Shown here: positions 1 to 10,972 of the stretch, piece after piece
Numbering within the stretch: the stretch's first letter is position 1
Layout of the letters: the number at the start of each line of letters is the position of its first letter
Assembly (NCBI GenBank): GCA_030407085.1
Contig: CM059584.1
Span: forward strand, 6,386,001-6,450,000
Direction: 5' to 3'
Source of the DNA: Trichopria drosophilae
Lineage: Eukaryota > Arthropoda > Insecta > Hymenoptera > Diapriidae
Length of the DNA stretch: 64,000 nucleotides
The notes under the pieces: generated by a model
Told to the model about the DNA's origin: nothing
Seen by the model: only the letters and a program-made list of their open reading frames with translations
Database searches by the model: none
Position numbers and translations under genes: made by a program

Positions 1-148
1 CCATTTTGAATTTTTAAAAATAGATTTCATATTCGTAATCAGCGATCTGGAAAACCCAAGTGTACCGAATCTCACAAATTTTGGTAGCTTAAAAATTCTT
101 AACATTTTTACCCAGAGATTTCAGATTTTTCTCCTCACAACGAAGAGG
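1..148 (-). mobile_element. Truncated TTAA-flanked MITE, family T1
   Basis: This is the terminal part of a T1 element cut by the window edge. It carries the family core (CCATTTTGAA and ATTCGTAATCAGCGA) and ends CACAACGAAGAGG followed by TTAA at 149-152. The same sequence occurs in reverse complement at 22567-22745, including the terminus and the stretch around TTTTGGTAGCT. A TTAA target site is typical of piggyBac-related elements; no transposase is visible, so that assignment is inference. Confidence 0.6.
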
Positions 149-152
149 TTAA

Positions 153-1541
153 GGATATAGTGTGAAAAAATTTGTTTTATTGTAAATGTACTATGTAATC
201 GATTAAATAAAGGTTAAGTTAATATCTGATTTTTCTAACATTTAATGGGTTTGTTTTTACCACGAGAATTCATTACATTTTTAGACATTTACTAAAATAG
301 AAAGAAATTTTGAAAAAAAGGCTCGAATTATCTAACAAAACATAACTTTCTCGTCACTGTGCAACAATAAGAAAAAAATCATGTCACATTTCGTAATACT
401 CTGAAATAACAGGTTTTTCCATGTAATTATTCTTCGATTGTTTAATCATTCGGAAGGATTTACATTTGTAGCATACCCTGCAATTATTATGTAATATCAG
501 CAGATCAAAATCATTAAAAGTTTTCGGTTAGTTAAGAGTACGACCAATCGCTAATACCAGAGTATTTTACGATATTCACTGATTTCAGTAAATTAGTGTC
601 ATATAGAAGAAAATAACGTTGAGATATCGTAATCGTAAATCTCTTAATTTCATTAAAAATGCACGAAAGCATATTTGTGGTATGATATTACACTTTTATA
701 CGTATAATTTGCATATTGGTCATGTTTTAATTTCATATCATTCCCGTCTATTTTTCTTACCTTAAATATATACGAGAGGTATCACTCAGAAATAACACAA
801 CAGATATTTAAATAAAACCTATAATTATTGAGGGTATATCAGTTTTAAAAGTCAAAAATGAAGTCTCAACCAAATATTTATTAGAACGAATATTCATCAT
901 ACTTGAAAAATTCCACCTACTTGAAAAAAGTAAATAATTTCTAAACTAAAATATATATCTACTTAATTCCACAAAATATTTCATTTTTTCAAGAAAATTA
1001 ATTCTTTGTTTATGCAATGAATTTGTTAGTTACAGTGTAACCCTAAAATAATAGTTTATATTTTTAATTTATTTTGATCAATCAGAAACGTGGTTTTAGT
1101 TAAATCAAGATTCGGTTATTAATCATTCATTTAAAACATAAAGGACCAAATGTACCGATATAAATTTAACATAAAGTTTGTCAGTAATTTTTTGTATTAT
1201 AGAGCAATTAAAAAATTGTTGGAATGGGCGTATTTTATTGCCCATACCCCGCTCTTTCGAATGGAGTATCGAAAAAACTACGAGCATTTATTTAAGAAAA
1301 GTCATGATTTTGTTAGGTTTTTTTTTCATTTATCGTAATTTCGTTGTCATTTCCCGTATCCGAATATCTCAGCTCGGTATGAATTTTCGCGTCAGAAATG
1401 TTTCGGCAAGAAGATAGAAGTAATGAATTTTTCAAAATGGCGTCTCAAAAATGGCTACTAACGTCATTTTTTTTTGTTCAAAATCATAATCGCATGTAGT
1501 TAATCAACTAGAATGAAATCACTTTAAACTTGGTACCCGTA
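153..1541. other. AT-rich DNA, no feature seen
   Basis: I find no coding potential, RNA gene or clear repeat boundary here. Short open frames at 1150-1417 lack recognisable motifs and look like chance. Confidence 0.6.
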
Positions 1542-2068
1542 TATACCAACTTCAGTTTCTCATTGATGTCTGATTATAAACTCCGTAAAATTCGCCGTAA
1601 AATATACACTGAAAAAAGCGTTTTTTACCCAGTATTAGAATTCTTATGCCCCGTAAAAGATAGTATTTTACGCATAGGGATTACCATCTTTCTATTACCT
1701 GCTAAAAGACGAAGATTTTAGATTATTCTAACGAATATGTCAGTTTATTTTAGCCTTTTCTCTTTAACTAAAAACAATTTTTGTTTATGGAAATTTATCT
1801 AGCAAATTAAAATATTAAAAATGCCTTCTTTTAGTCATAATAAAACATTCTTTTAAAATAGGAGAGTTTAATACAGTTTCGTATAACCTGTCAAAAACAA
1901 ATGCTGAAAGACGGAGGAATTTACTAGTTATAATATTTCTTGTAAGGGCTATAATAGACTTTTTAAAAGCCAAGGGATAGTGACTGATAAAATACACTTT
2001 TTTTAGTGTAATTTTGTAAAATGGAAGATATCATTTGCAAAAGTAACTATTTCATAGATTTTTGTATG
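1542..2068 (+). repeat. Dispersed repeat split by a TA-flanked insertion
   Basis: Bases 1542-1606 and 2009-2068 together match an uninterrupted sequence at about 6060-6185 (shared stretches include CATTGATGTCTGATTATAAA and AAAATGGAAGATATC). The interruption coincides exactly with the element at 1607-2008. The 6-kb copy therefore shows the empty site. Confidence 0.7.
1607..2008. mobile_element. TA-flanked non-autonomous element, CACTRAAAAA family
   Basis: A 402-bp insertion with terminal inverted repeats CACTGAAAAAAGCG and, read inward from the right end, CACTAAAAAAAGTG. It is flanked by TA at 1605-1606 and 2009-2010. The paralogous unoccupied site at about 6119-6125 confirms the boundaries. 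TA duplication is typical of the Tc1/mariner/pogo group, but no transposase is present, so the superfamily is uncertain. Related elements lie at 2507 and 12767. Confidence 0.7.
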
Positions 2069-2127
2069 CCGGCACGAGGTTCATAAGGGTGAACATTCTG
2101 AGATTCAAATATTAGTCTTGATGCAGT

Positions 2128-2149
2128 AGGCGTAAAATATTTTACGCCT
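2128..2149. repeat. Perfect 22-bp palindrome (ACGCC family)
   Basis: The half-site AGGCGTAAAAT is followed directly by its exact reverse complement. Nearby 2168-2182 reads TGACCATTTTACGCC. The same vocabulary (ACGCC, TGACCATTTT, GTATCAA) recurs around 17321, 35085 and 58437, so this is probably the relic of a dispersed palindromic element. Confidence 0.6.
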
Positions 2150-2506
2150 CGATTTGCGTGCCGATAATGACCATTTTACGCCTACGGCATAAAAAAGTAC
2201 ATTATACAGGTAAAAGACAAGTTGAAAAAAAATGAACAAGAATGGCTCAGTTTATTGCATATATTTCGAAAACTGTGACGGTTCATATGTGGCCAAACGA
2301 TAATTAAAAATGCGAATTAATGAACGTGAATACAATATAAACAGACCTTCACAAAATAATTGAGTAATCATGATACATAAATTAAACCATTCACACGAAT
2401 TTAAATGGAACAATATTTAAATCTTATATACAGAAAATAAATTTCCTAATAGTCGCATTTCGGAAACAATACACATCAAACTACAGAAACACCCTTAAAT
2501 TCAATA

Positions 2507-2803
2507 CAATAAAAAAAAATTAGTAATTTTTACTAAATATGTGATTGCCGATTAATACCTAAATATTTAGTCAATGCAACTATAAATGAATGCTTCCAAT
2601 TACATCATGATACCGATTCAACAGCATTTAGTCAATTCAACTAAAATGTAGTTGGGATTACTTAACCCTCCTGAGCACCAGTTTTTTTCCCCACATGGAA
2701 ACAATGTAGTTTGGACGAATATATTCGTCATGATGCACAGGAGGGTTAATATTGGTCTGGCAACCACATATTTGATGAACATTACTAATTTTTTTTCTCA
2801 GTG
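2507..2803. mobile_element. TA-flanked element of the CACTRAAAAA family, containing a nested insertion
   Basis: The left end, after TA at 2505-2506, reads CAATAAAAAAAAATTAGTAA. The right end, read inward, is CACTGAGAAAAAAAATTAGT, so the two ends form an inverted repeat of about 20 bp. The right flank is TT rather than TA. An 80-bp TTAA-flanked element (2666-2745) is inserted inside it. Confidence 0.55.
2666..2745. mobile_element. 80-bp TTAA-flanked miniature element, family T3
   Basis: TTAA at 2662-2665 and 2746-2749 flank an 80-bp unit with inverted ends CCCTCCTGAGCACC and CCCTCCTGTGCATC. Termini beginning CCC next to TTAA are the piggyBac pattern. A second copy is at 36236-36317 and a one-ended fragment near 63908. 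The open frame across it has no meaning. Confidence 0.7.
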
Positions 2804-2989
2804 TTTTTTTCTCATTGTATTGCTGCAAGAACTACCACCTAGATGATCGATGCAAGATGACTGAAACGCTGAGAACACAAAGAACCTTTTATTTGTATGG
2901 CATAAACCGTTAGTTAATTTTTTTATTATTAATCATAAAACCTACGTAACATCTTTTAATATTTTATACCATTTGTCAGGAACCGTAGA

Positions 2990-3350
2990 GAACAAATTGT
3001 TGCCAGAAGAATAATTGTCATACATTAGCGTATGTAAACTAAGGAAAAGAGAGAGTGAACTATAGACGACGAGAGAAAAAAGGGTCAAAGTTCGACCGAC
3101 CAGCCGCGCAGTGCCAATCGCGATTCGAAGATCACGTTTCTGGATTGCCCCGGTGCGGTCTCCAGGAGATCATTTCCTCGCGGGGTCCTTCTTAATTGGC
3201 TCTGATGCAGGCGGCTCGACCCAGTTGCCTGCATCTGGTTGTTTTACTTTAAACTTTACGTTAAACTTACCTTACGAAGGTCGTACTATCCCACGCTCGT
3301 CGTTGTTCCGTATGGGTAGGTGTGTCGTTCTCGGTTAAACTTCAATTTCA
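2990..3350. other. CpG-richer single-copy segment, possible regulatory DNA or exon
   Basis: This stretch is clearly less AT-rich than its surroundings, with many CpG dinucleotides, for example CCGCGCAGTG and CGCGATTCG. On the - strand an AAG|GTAAGT splice-donor consensus lies near 3268-3278. An open frame of 75 codons (3111-3338 +) has no recognisable domain. I see nothing that decides between exon, promoter and conserved non-coding DNA. Confidence 0.25.
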
Positions 3351-6059
3351 AAATGAGCGCGTTCATTATGCTTTCCCTTACTATCTCGATAAAAAAACTA
3401 GGAACGACCGGGAAATTACTTAACAATATGGGAAGTTTGAAAATGTAGGGCCTCGAATTGTTATCTCAGAGATAGAAGATACGATCGTGTACTCTAGTTG
3501 TACGATTTTCGGATTTTCTGCATAATTCCTCCACTGTGCACCAGCAGCGATTTATAATGAGGTGAAATGTACATATGGAATGTGGACATTTTTTTAGGAT
3601 ATTACAATTAACTGAAAATAGAACATTCCTTTGTGGGACCCATGAATGTGGACGATCACACGTCTGCAGTAGCAATGAGGAGGAAATCAGCTGATGTAAG
3701 ATTAATAATTCAGTGATTTAATGTGGAAGGAAATTGATCCTCCAAGTCGATTAACCATCATGACTTCGCTTGCAAACTATAAAATAAAAATCCAAGTAGA
3801 AAATGAATCCAGTTTTTGGCTAGTTTCTATCCAGTTTACGATTTTCCCGTGTTAAAGGTATAGGGAAACTGGATAGTGTAACAAAAATCTGGACAGATTT
3901 CTACCAGGGAAGATGCACGGAGAAAAGAGAAATGTAAATATTTCTTTAAATCTGACAGATGTTCCTAAACGACAAAGAAAAGTAATGACACATGAGGTTT
4001 TTGGGAATTCTGCCATTATAGTGCAGTAAATGTTCCACAAAATCGTATAAATTAAAAATTATGTTGTAACGTTTTAGAATTTTTGCCAGAAGAAACGCGT
4101 TTAACACTTAAATAAATGTACATTTTACTCCACCGTTTTAAGATACATGTTGGTTCGGATAACCGATAAATTCATTAATAATAATTTATTAAATACTACC
4201 GAACGATAAATTAATTTTGTATTGTATTTAGAATATCTAAATTAAGATAACTTCATTAATTTATTAAAAAGCATCTGGGTTGAAAAATGATGCAACTAGA
4301 AAAACAATAAGTTGGGTTATTTTGGGTATCATCGGCAAGGAAAATTTAAACAAAATCACGAAAGCAAAGTAGTAATGTAGATGTATTAACGGATCGTAGT
4401 GAAGAAAGAAGGGGAAAGACCATATATGTAAATATGTTACACAAGAAAAATTATAATCGAACATATTTATATAAATACATATTTAGGAGACTTATATTTA
4501 TGAGGAAACGCAAAATGACATATATATGTATATAACTCGCGGACTTTATCACTTGCGCGAAACACGCCACCTGTTATGAACGGACTAAAATAATTCAAGA
4601 ATATTTGAAATGCGTTGCTTACATACTGACACATGATTTTATAGTAGGTATTTCTCGTTTGCAGGCCCCAAGTTTGATTTGTACTTCTTAAAAAGTGGAA
4701 GGACCGAAATAAACTTTGATTTTTTGGAATGAAAATGGCGTCAGCATACTGGAATAGTACTAGATTTTACTGTACAATGAATAGAAGTATGTTTCTGAAA
4801 TTAAAGTACATTTGGTTTTATTTGCTGCAGTTATTCAATAAAATTAGTAAGTTTTATTGATATTAAAACGTCTGTTTTGTACAAGAGTATATAATTCACT
4901 ACTATCGGCGATATTTTCAATTTTTGTGATAAAATCACAGTTTTGTTATTTATAGTGTAATTATTTATATGATAATAATTGATATCGATGTCACATGACT
5001 ATGGAGCCTTGCATGCTTGGAAAAAAACTGGACTGTATTTACAATTTCCATTGTCCGACATTGCAATCTAGTTAGTTCCAAAAATGCCGAAAGATAGAGC
5101 CCACTGCAGATCGAACTTCACGCTTTGAAGCAACGTGACATAGTTTCAAATCGTAGCTTAATTTTCATCGAAATTCAATAATTATTTGAAATAAATACTA
5201 AATAACAAAACTGTATTGTATTTTTTGTTTTTTGTCTTATTGTACCCCATGGAACGACTCTTGTGAAGAGTTTTAACGTCATGCAAGTTCTCTATATTGT
5301 AATTTAAAATATTTATATTTTAGGAAATTCAATTATTACATTTCTATTAATAGATCTGTACTAAAAAGCTATCTACTTTTTACAACTAATAACTTTACGC
5401 TGGTGCTGCAGTAACTTTAGTTGTTAAATATTATAATAATCATCATCTTATTTTAAAATTAATTTCTTAAACAAAATGGCTATTTTATATTAAAACGCAT
5501 TCCTGAAAACGACAAACCACATTTCGTTTATAATTCGTACAACATTCGTACAGAGATTCCGAAGAAATACCTATAACAAATATTTATATTTATGAAAATT
5601 TCTAAAAGTATACGTAATTTAAAATTTCTAATGTATTGCTTTTACATTCAGCTTATTTTTTTAATTTACATTTTCTGCACACGTTGATAAATTGACTGAT
5701 CAACACGTTCCGTACAGAAACTTACTTTCAATCATTAATTTTTAACAACAAATAAACTGCAGTAATTTCGGAATAAATAACCTACTACTTTTTATGTTCC
5801 TATGCACGTAGATGACTGGAGTAAAGTTTGAAGGGGATTTTAAAACGTAATTTGTAAGCCAAATAGTTTTTTTAGAATTTCAAAACTTGTTCAACTCCAT
5901 TTCGAAACATAAATCCTTGCAAGCTTCTATATATAAGTCTATAAGCTGTAGCGCTGAATTAAAGTGCGCTTTTAATTGAAGGGTTGCTAATCCGAGTTCC
6001 TTTGTACATAATTATAACTAAGTAAAAACTACTAATTTCCTGTATTAAAATTACGAAGT
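3351..6059. other. AT-rich DNA with one perfect hairpin
   Basis: There is no gene or classified repeat. The only structure noted is an 11-bp perfect inverted repeat, CTATCCAGTTT at 3827-3837 and AAACTGGATAG at 3866-3876, with a 28-nt loop. Confidence 0.5.
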
Positions 6060-6190
6060 ATATACTAACTTCAGTTTGTCATTGATGTCTGATTATAAAC
6101 TCCGTAAAATTTGCCGTAAAATGTAATTTTGTAAAATGGAAGATATCGAATTGCACAAGTAACTATTTCATAGATTTTTGTATTAAATTT
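6060..6190 (+). repeat. Uninterrupted copy of the dispersed repeat at 1542-2068
   Basis: It aligns with 1542-1606 joined to 2009-2068 and gives the pre-insertion state of the element at 1607-2008. Downstream, AAAATCGGTTCAGAAAT recurs at about 7185-7201. Confidence 0.65.
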
Positions 6191-6299
6191 CAGCAAAATC
6201 GGTTCAGAAATAATGTAAAAAAACGGAAACAAATTTCATGACAAAACCTGGGTGAAAGGCGAAGTTTAGAATCCCATGAAGGCTACAGTGAGGAAAACC

Positions 6300-6454
6300 T
6301 GTGGAGGGGGAATAATTAGGCGTCGTAAGGTACGGCATGGGCCAGTATTTTTATCTACCGCTAGATGGCCCCGGATTCATATTAGAAATGTAGTTTCCAT
6401 AAACGAAGTGGGTTTCTCGATCTCTTATAAGTCGAGGTAAGATCTGAAATCGTC
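6300..6454 (+). promoter_or_regulatory. Upstream region of U4-A (snRNA promoter candidate)
   Basis: This flank is closely similar to 20111-20262 upstream of U4-C. Positions shared with the other copies include CCGCTAGATGGC at 6358-6369 (-97 relative to U4 +1), GAAGT at 6405-6409 (about -50) and TATAA at 6426-6430. Insect snRNA genes use a proximal sequence element around -40 to -60. GAAGT lies there and is also at about -50 in U4-B and U4-C, so it may mark that element. CCGCTAGATGGC resembles the CTCF core. Both functional assignments are inferences. Confidence 0.5.
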
Positions 6455-6599
6455 AGCTTTGCGCAGTGGCGATATCGTAACCAATGAGGTTCTACCGAGG
6501 TGCGATTATTGCTAGTTGAAAACTTTTTACCAATAGCCCGCCAAGACGATGTGAAAAACCATCGGCTACGGCAATTTTTTCAAGTTCCTACGGGAACTT
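6455..6599 (+). ncRNA. U4: U4 spliceosomal snRNA, copy A
   Basis: U4 RNA base-pairs with U6 in the U4/U6.U5 tri-snRNP and keeps U6 inactive until spliceosome activation. The 145-nt sequence begins AGCTTTGCGCAGTGGC, as in other animal U4 RNAs. It continues through the 5' stem-loop that binds the 15.5K protein (AATGAGGTTCTACCGAGG), the region GATTATTGCTAGTTGAAAAC, the central hairpin (ACGATG/CATCG) and a terminal hairpin. The terminal hairpin is AAGTTCC-TACG-GGAACTT, whereas copies B and C have AAGTCTC-TACG-GAGACTT; the changes are paired, so the helix is kept. The Sm region reads AATTTTTTC, lacking the usual G after the U run, which may weaken Sm binding. GAAACAAAATT at 6609-6619 is shared downstream by all three copies and could be a 3'-end processing box. 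The family assignment is secure; expression is unknown. Confidence 0.92.
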
Positions 6600-6839
6600 A
6601 TTAATTTTGAAACAAAATTCATATTTTTAATTTAATATCATAATCTGGTCGTATAGTAGTCAGTGATGATTTCTTGTAATCTTGGAGCATTTTTCTAGAT
6701 GATGATTCAAAATAGTTACGATACAATTATTTTCTGTCATTCTGAAAGAATAGTTTCCAAAATATTACGTTTTCGTTTCCATGCGATGGTCAGTTTTCAT
6801 ACATTATTCGAAAATTTAATTGAGTGTTACATATTTTTC

Positions 6840-6970
6840 CGGTGCACATCGGAAATCCGACAAATCACAAAACAAAAACCAGAAATTTCAAAAAACAGCA
6901 CATTTCAGAAAAAATTTGCACATATTTTGAAAGTTTATTTTTTGAAATGTCGAGTTAGTGAGGTGTACCC
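6840..6970. mobile_element. Foldback (hairpin) MITE, family H, 131 bp
   Basis: Inverted ends are CGGTGCACATCGG and, read inward from the right, GGGTACACCTCAC. The element is flanked by 8-bp direct repeats TATTTTTC (6832-6839) and AATTTTTC (6971-6978), matching at 7 of 8 positions. An 8-bp duplication is the hallmark of hAT transposons. The interior holds short A-rich arms and T-rich counter-arms typical of the family. Confidence 0.65.
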
Positions 6971-6978
6971 AATTTTTC

Positions 6979-8660
6979 CAACCAAAAAGTCCTATCATTT
7001 TTTTAAATGTTTTCTGTCATCAGGGACAGCTTATACAATATGACTTGTTCGTGCGTTTCCAATTTGGTCAGTAATTATTATCAATTTAAAGAGCTACTAA
7101 CGCACTCTGTTATTGAAAATAATTAAAAACTAAATAAACTTTTTAATCCATCATAATTTTAATAAAAATATTTCAAATTTCAATAAAATCGGTTCAGAAA
7201 TGAGTAACAATTTGCTGGAATAAAATTGAAATTACACTTTGACATTTCACTTCTTTATTTTTGTAAATTCCCGTCCCAGTTTGAACCGATTTTTTTGAAA
7301 TTCAAGGTACGTTCAGAAAAAAGCGTTAAAATTATCCTAAAATAGATGTGTTGATTTTTAAAATGCATGAATTTTTTGTCAGTTTCTGTGTTTCGACAAG
7401 CAAATTTTAATTTCCTTAAAGCTGTGTGCACCTTATGCCAGCTGTTACAGCTTATAGGCTTATCTATAGATGCTTGCGAGGATTTATGTTTGGAAATGAT
7501 GTTGAACAAGTTTTGAAATTCTAAACAAAGCTTTACGGCTTTGGCGTACGACGTTACCCTTTAAAAATGCGGGGTTCAAACTTTACAAGAGCCGCGACGC
7601 AACTCTTTATAGAAAAAAGAAAGTACTCCATTATTCGGATATAACGACAGTTTAATAGTAAATATTTATTTAAAAATGTTCTATCGAACAGAACATGCTG
7701 ACGTACTAATTAAGCTCAAAGATTAATATGAACCAAGAAAGTAAGTTAAAAATGAATTTGAATATAAAAGCAATGCATTAACATTTTTAAGTTGGTTTTA
7801 TTTGTGGTGAAGAATTATATTCGAAAGTAAATAAAAGTATGGCGTATCGCGCTCCGAAATGTGTTTAAATACAAATGCAATATATTATGTGTTTAAAAAT
7901 TGAATAACATGTATCATTAAATTTTAATGTATGTTTATATATAAATTGGGTTTTAACTCTTTTTTAAGTTAGGTGTCTGATAGAAAAGTTCATTTATTGG
8001 TATACAAATCTGTGTGCTAGAACAATGAGTTTTATTTTTAAATTTTTATTCAAATTCTTTAGAACTTTTTCATTTTTATGTTATTTTTGGCACAAAATTA
8101 TGGTAATTATTAGTTTCTAAAATGAGATGTAAACATCGAAAAGAAATATCTTTCATTTCAGCACTAGTAAATCGTATTAAGGGTACGCGGGAAAACGATG
8201 TCCACTTTAAAGTTACGAGAAAATTGGTATTTTATTATTACATTATTCATCCTTTTTATATATATTATGATGCAGTTTTTTTAAATGGTTGTAAAAATTG
8301 AAAAACAATGAGTAAACTAACTTCATTTTTACTGTGTGCCCATCATATCAAAAAGAAGAGTGCAAAATTTCAAGACGATTCAGAGAAAATCAATAACGAC
8401 ATAAAGTATCTTTAGAAAAAGGTGTTGAAAGTTTTTGAGGATGGGAATGTCCCAAGATAAGAACGATGATTTGAAATTCCATATCCACTACATTTTAGCT
8501 TCAATCAATTTGTTCAGTTAGAAATTTTCTGACATGTTGTAATATTAAATTTAACAATAAAGAACGAACTAATTTTTTCAATTGTAACCCAGGCATGTCT
8601 CCTTACAATTTGGTGAATATAGTTGATTGCCAATGAGCATTTGTTTTAGTACTGCACTTT
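6979..8660. other. AT-rich DNA, no gene seen
   Basis: The open frame 7255-7509 on the - strand lacks recognisable motifs. The only repeat noted is the fragment at about 7185-7201 shared with 6190-6220. Confidence 0.5.
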
Positions 8661-8670
8661 GAAACATTAT

Positions 8671-8835
8671 TAGAGTGAAAATTCATTCTTTATGGAGTGA
8701 AAATTGTGTCACTCAAGTGGAAGAATTCACACCAAACAGAGGGAGTTTTATAAAAGTGAGGATTCACTCTTTCAATAGAGTCGCTAAGTTTTCGCTATTA
8801 AGAGTGAATTTTCAATCCAAGAAATTACTGAGTGG
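8671..8835. repeat. AGAGTGAA/TTCACTCT foldback cluster
   Basis: The 8-mer AGAGTGAA and its complement, or near matches, recur in both orientations (for example 8672, 8763, 8801). The same vocabulary forms an inverted-repeat element at 56879-57058, so this is a diverged member of that family. The open frame 8675-8881 simply runs across it. Confidence 0.5.
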
Positions 8836-9685
8836 CAAAAGAGCTAATAACCTATCTTTTAGTATAAATCTATTAATTTGAGAGTAATAATTGATTTTAT
8901 TAAATGCATATACCCAAAGTAATTCCGATTGACTAATGATTTAGCACTTTTGTACTATTTATTTTGTAAAAGTTATTACTAAACGACTTAGTGATCCATG
9001 ACTGCAATGTTAAAATTTCTTCATGAATTTTTTGAAACATGTAAGGGAAGTTTTTTACGGTTTCCTTTAAATTTACTAATTTTTAGTTATAGTACCACAA
9101 AAATTTAAGGTGAATAAAAAAATTTGTTTACTTCACTAAATTTATTCACAAGTTTCATATAGTTATGTATGTAAATTCGTAGTAATTTAAGTTGATTTGT
9201 TGCTAATTATATAAATAAATGAAATAAAACAGATCAAATTTATTGAACCAACACTGATTTTATGCTAGTCAAATGTGACAAGTGTTATCCCCTGAAGATG
9301 GACTGTGAATCATAAATCATTATATCCTTACCCTAAATTCCTAGGTTTCTATTTGAATTCCATAACAAAAATTTTTGGAAAATTGGAAACACCAATAACT
9401 CAACGAATAAAATTTTTAATAAATCTATTGAAAATAGAAAAAGTGGAAGTTTCAAAAAAGAAACTTAGTAAACATGTAATAACAATATATAGCATGCACA
9501 TTGTCCGATGATATAGGACAGACTAACTACAAAGTAAATATTTATCAGTGCTTAACCTTTACAAGATTAGGAAACGAAAGTTCGAATTTTCAAATTAACG
9601 ATAAAAAGAACAAAATTAATTATGTAACAATGGAAAATAAATATCCGGTAAATTCGACATTTCAAATTTAATGTTAACTGCATTT
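8836..9685. other. AT-rich DNA downstream of the Penelope-like remnant
   Basis: It may include the 3' untranslated part of the - strand retroelement, but no terminal repeat can be identified. The + strand open frame 9305-9511 has no recognisable motif. Confidence 0.4.
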
Positions 9686-10945
9686 TTATATTTTTTCAAA
9701 ATTCTCTAAATATTTCCTTTTCCGTGTATTTTTTCCCCTAGCTAGTATTTTAACATTTTTATAGTCAAAATAATTATGATGTATGGCTAAACGATGTTTA
9801 GTAAATCTAGTATGTTTATTGTCATATAAATTAATATTTCTTTTATGTTCGTTAATTCTGTCTTTAATTAATCTTCCTGTCTGTCCTATATATTTAATTA
9901 GATAAACTACACAACTACTATGTAAATTATCCAATTTATCCTTGTCAGGTTTTATGCCTCGCAAATTTGTTTTACATGGCTTGAAAACGATTCTTATTTG
10001 TTTATCTTTAATAGTGTTTTTTATTTGCTCAGAAACCCCTTTAACATATAGAATACTAATAATTTTTTTATATTTGATGTTGTCTTTTCTGTCATCCATA
10101 GAGTTATAAATTTTATGCACTCTTTTCCTCAAACAATCTAAAATTATATCATCAGGATAATTATCATTTCTTAAAAGATTTTTAACTATTTCTAAATTCT
10201 TTTGTCTCAATTTTATATGTGATAGTTTTACTGCCCTATCTATTAAACCAAAAACAACTCCAATTTTATAAGTTAATGGGTGATTTGATGAAAAATGTAC
10301 ATATCTTCCCGAAAAGGTCTCTTTATGATACCAGTCTGTTATAATAAAATTATCTTTACCCCTAATAATGGACATATCTAAAAAATTAATCGTTTTCTGG
10401 TTTTCAATTTCCATAGTAAATTTAATTCTATTCAAATTACCTCCAATTTTATTCAAACTATTAAAAATATCTAAAATTTTATCACAAAAATCTGCAGGAA
10501 TAGCTGTCAAAATATCATCTGCACATACCTATATAATAAAAAGGGACTGCAAACGGTAATTTACTTATTAAAATATTTTCTATAAAATCCAATACTAAAT
10601 TTGAAATGATTAGAGACAGAGGAGACCCCATCGGAACACTAAAAACCTGCTTATATGTAATGTTTTCAAAATTAAAATATGTATAGTTCAAAATAAGTTT
10701 AAGAGTAGAAAAACGGTGTTTTAGGAATTTTTGTAAAATTTTTAATAATGTGCCATTTCTTTTTTAAAATAAAAATCGCTGAATCTGTTGAAACATTAAT
10801 AAAAAGTGATACTACATCCAGAGAAGTTAATATAAAATTTCTATCTAACTTAAAATTATGAATTTTTTCTTTTAGTGTCCAATTATCTATTACAGATATT
10901 AGAAGTATACAAAATTCATGGTTTCCATTTTTTATATAATATAAT
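9686..10945 (-). pseudogene. Penelope-like retroelement remnant: reverse transcriptase plus GIY-YIG endonuclease
   Basis: Penelope-like elements encode one protein with a telomerase-related reverse transcriptase and a C-terminal GIY-YIG nuclease. Read on the - strand from about 10945 downward, the fragment shows SLDVVSLFINV (RT motif A, near 10820), PMGSPLSLIISNL (near 10620) and then the catalytic ADDILTAIP (10498-10525). Next come the thumb region, FLDMSII and HPLTYKIG, and the nuclease signature YIGQTGR with RINEHKR (near 9860-9895). At least two frameshifts break the frame. One is in a T run near 10705-10712. The other is just before ADD, where one base is missing from the expected Y-V/A-D-D codons. 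The intact 274-codon stretch is 9686-10510. The spacer that normally separates VY from YIGQT, including Cys residues, is shortened, and the N-terminal part of the RT is absent beyond an AT microsatellite. The element is dead and truncated. Confidence 0.88.
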
Positions 10946-10972
10946 ATATATAATTATATAATATATAATTTA
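10931..10972. repeat. AT microsatellite at the 5' break of the Penelope-like remnant
   Basis: This run of TATATAAT-like repeats sits where homology to the reverse transcriptase stops. Confidence 0.6.

Noticed and set aside
9289..9310. CCCTGAAGATGG on the + strand, similar to sequence near Penelope-like terminal repeats
   Set aside because: It is on the opposite strand to the reverse transcriptase and too short to support a terminal repeat or ribozyme.
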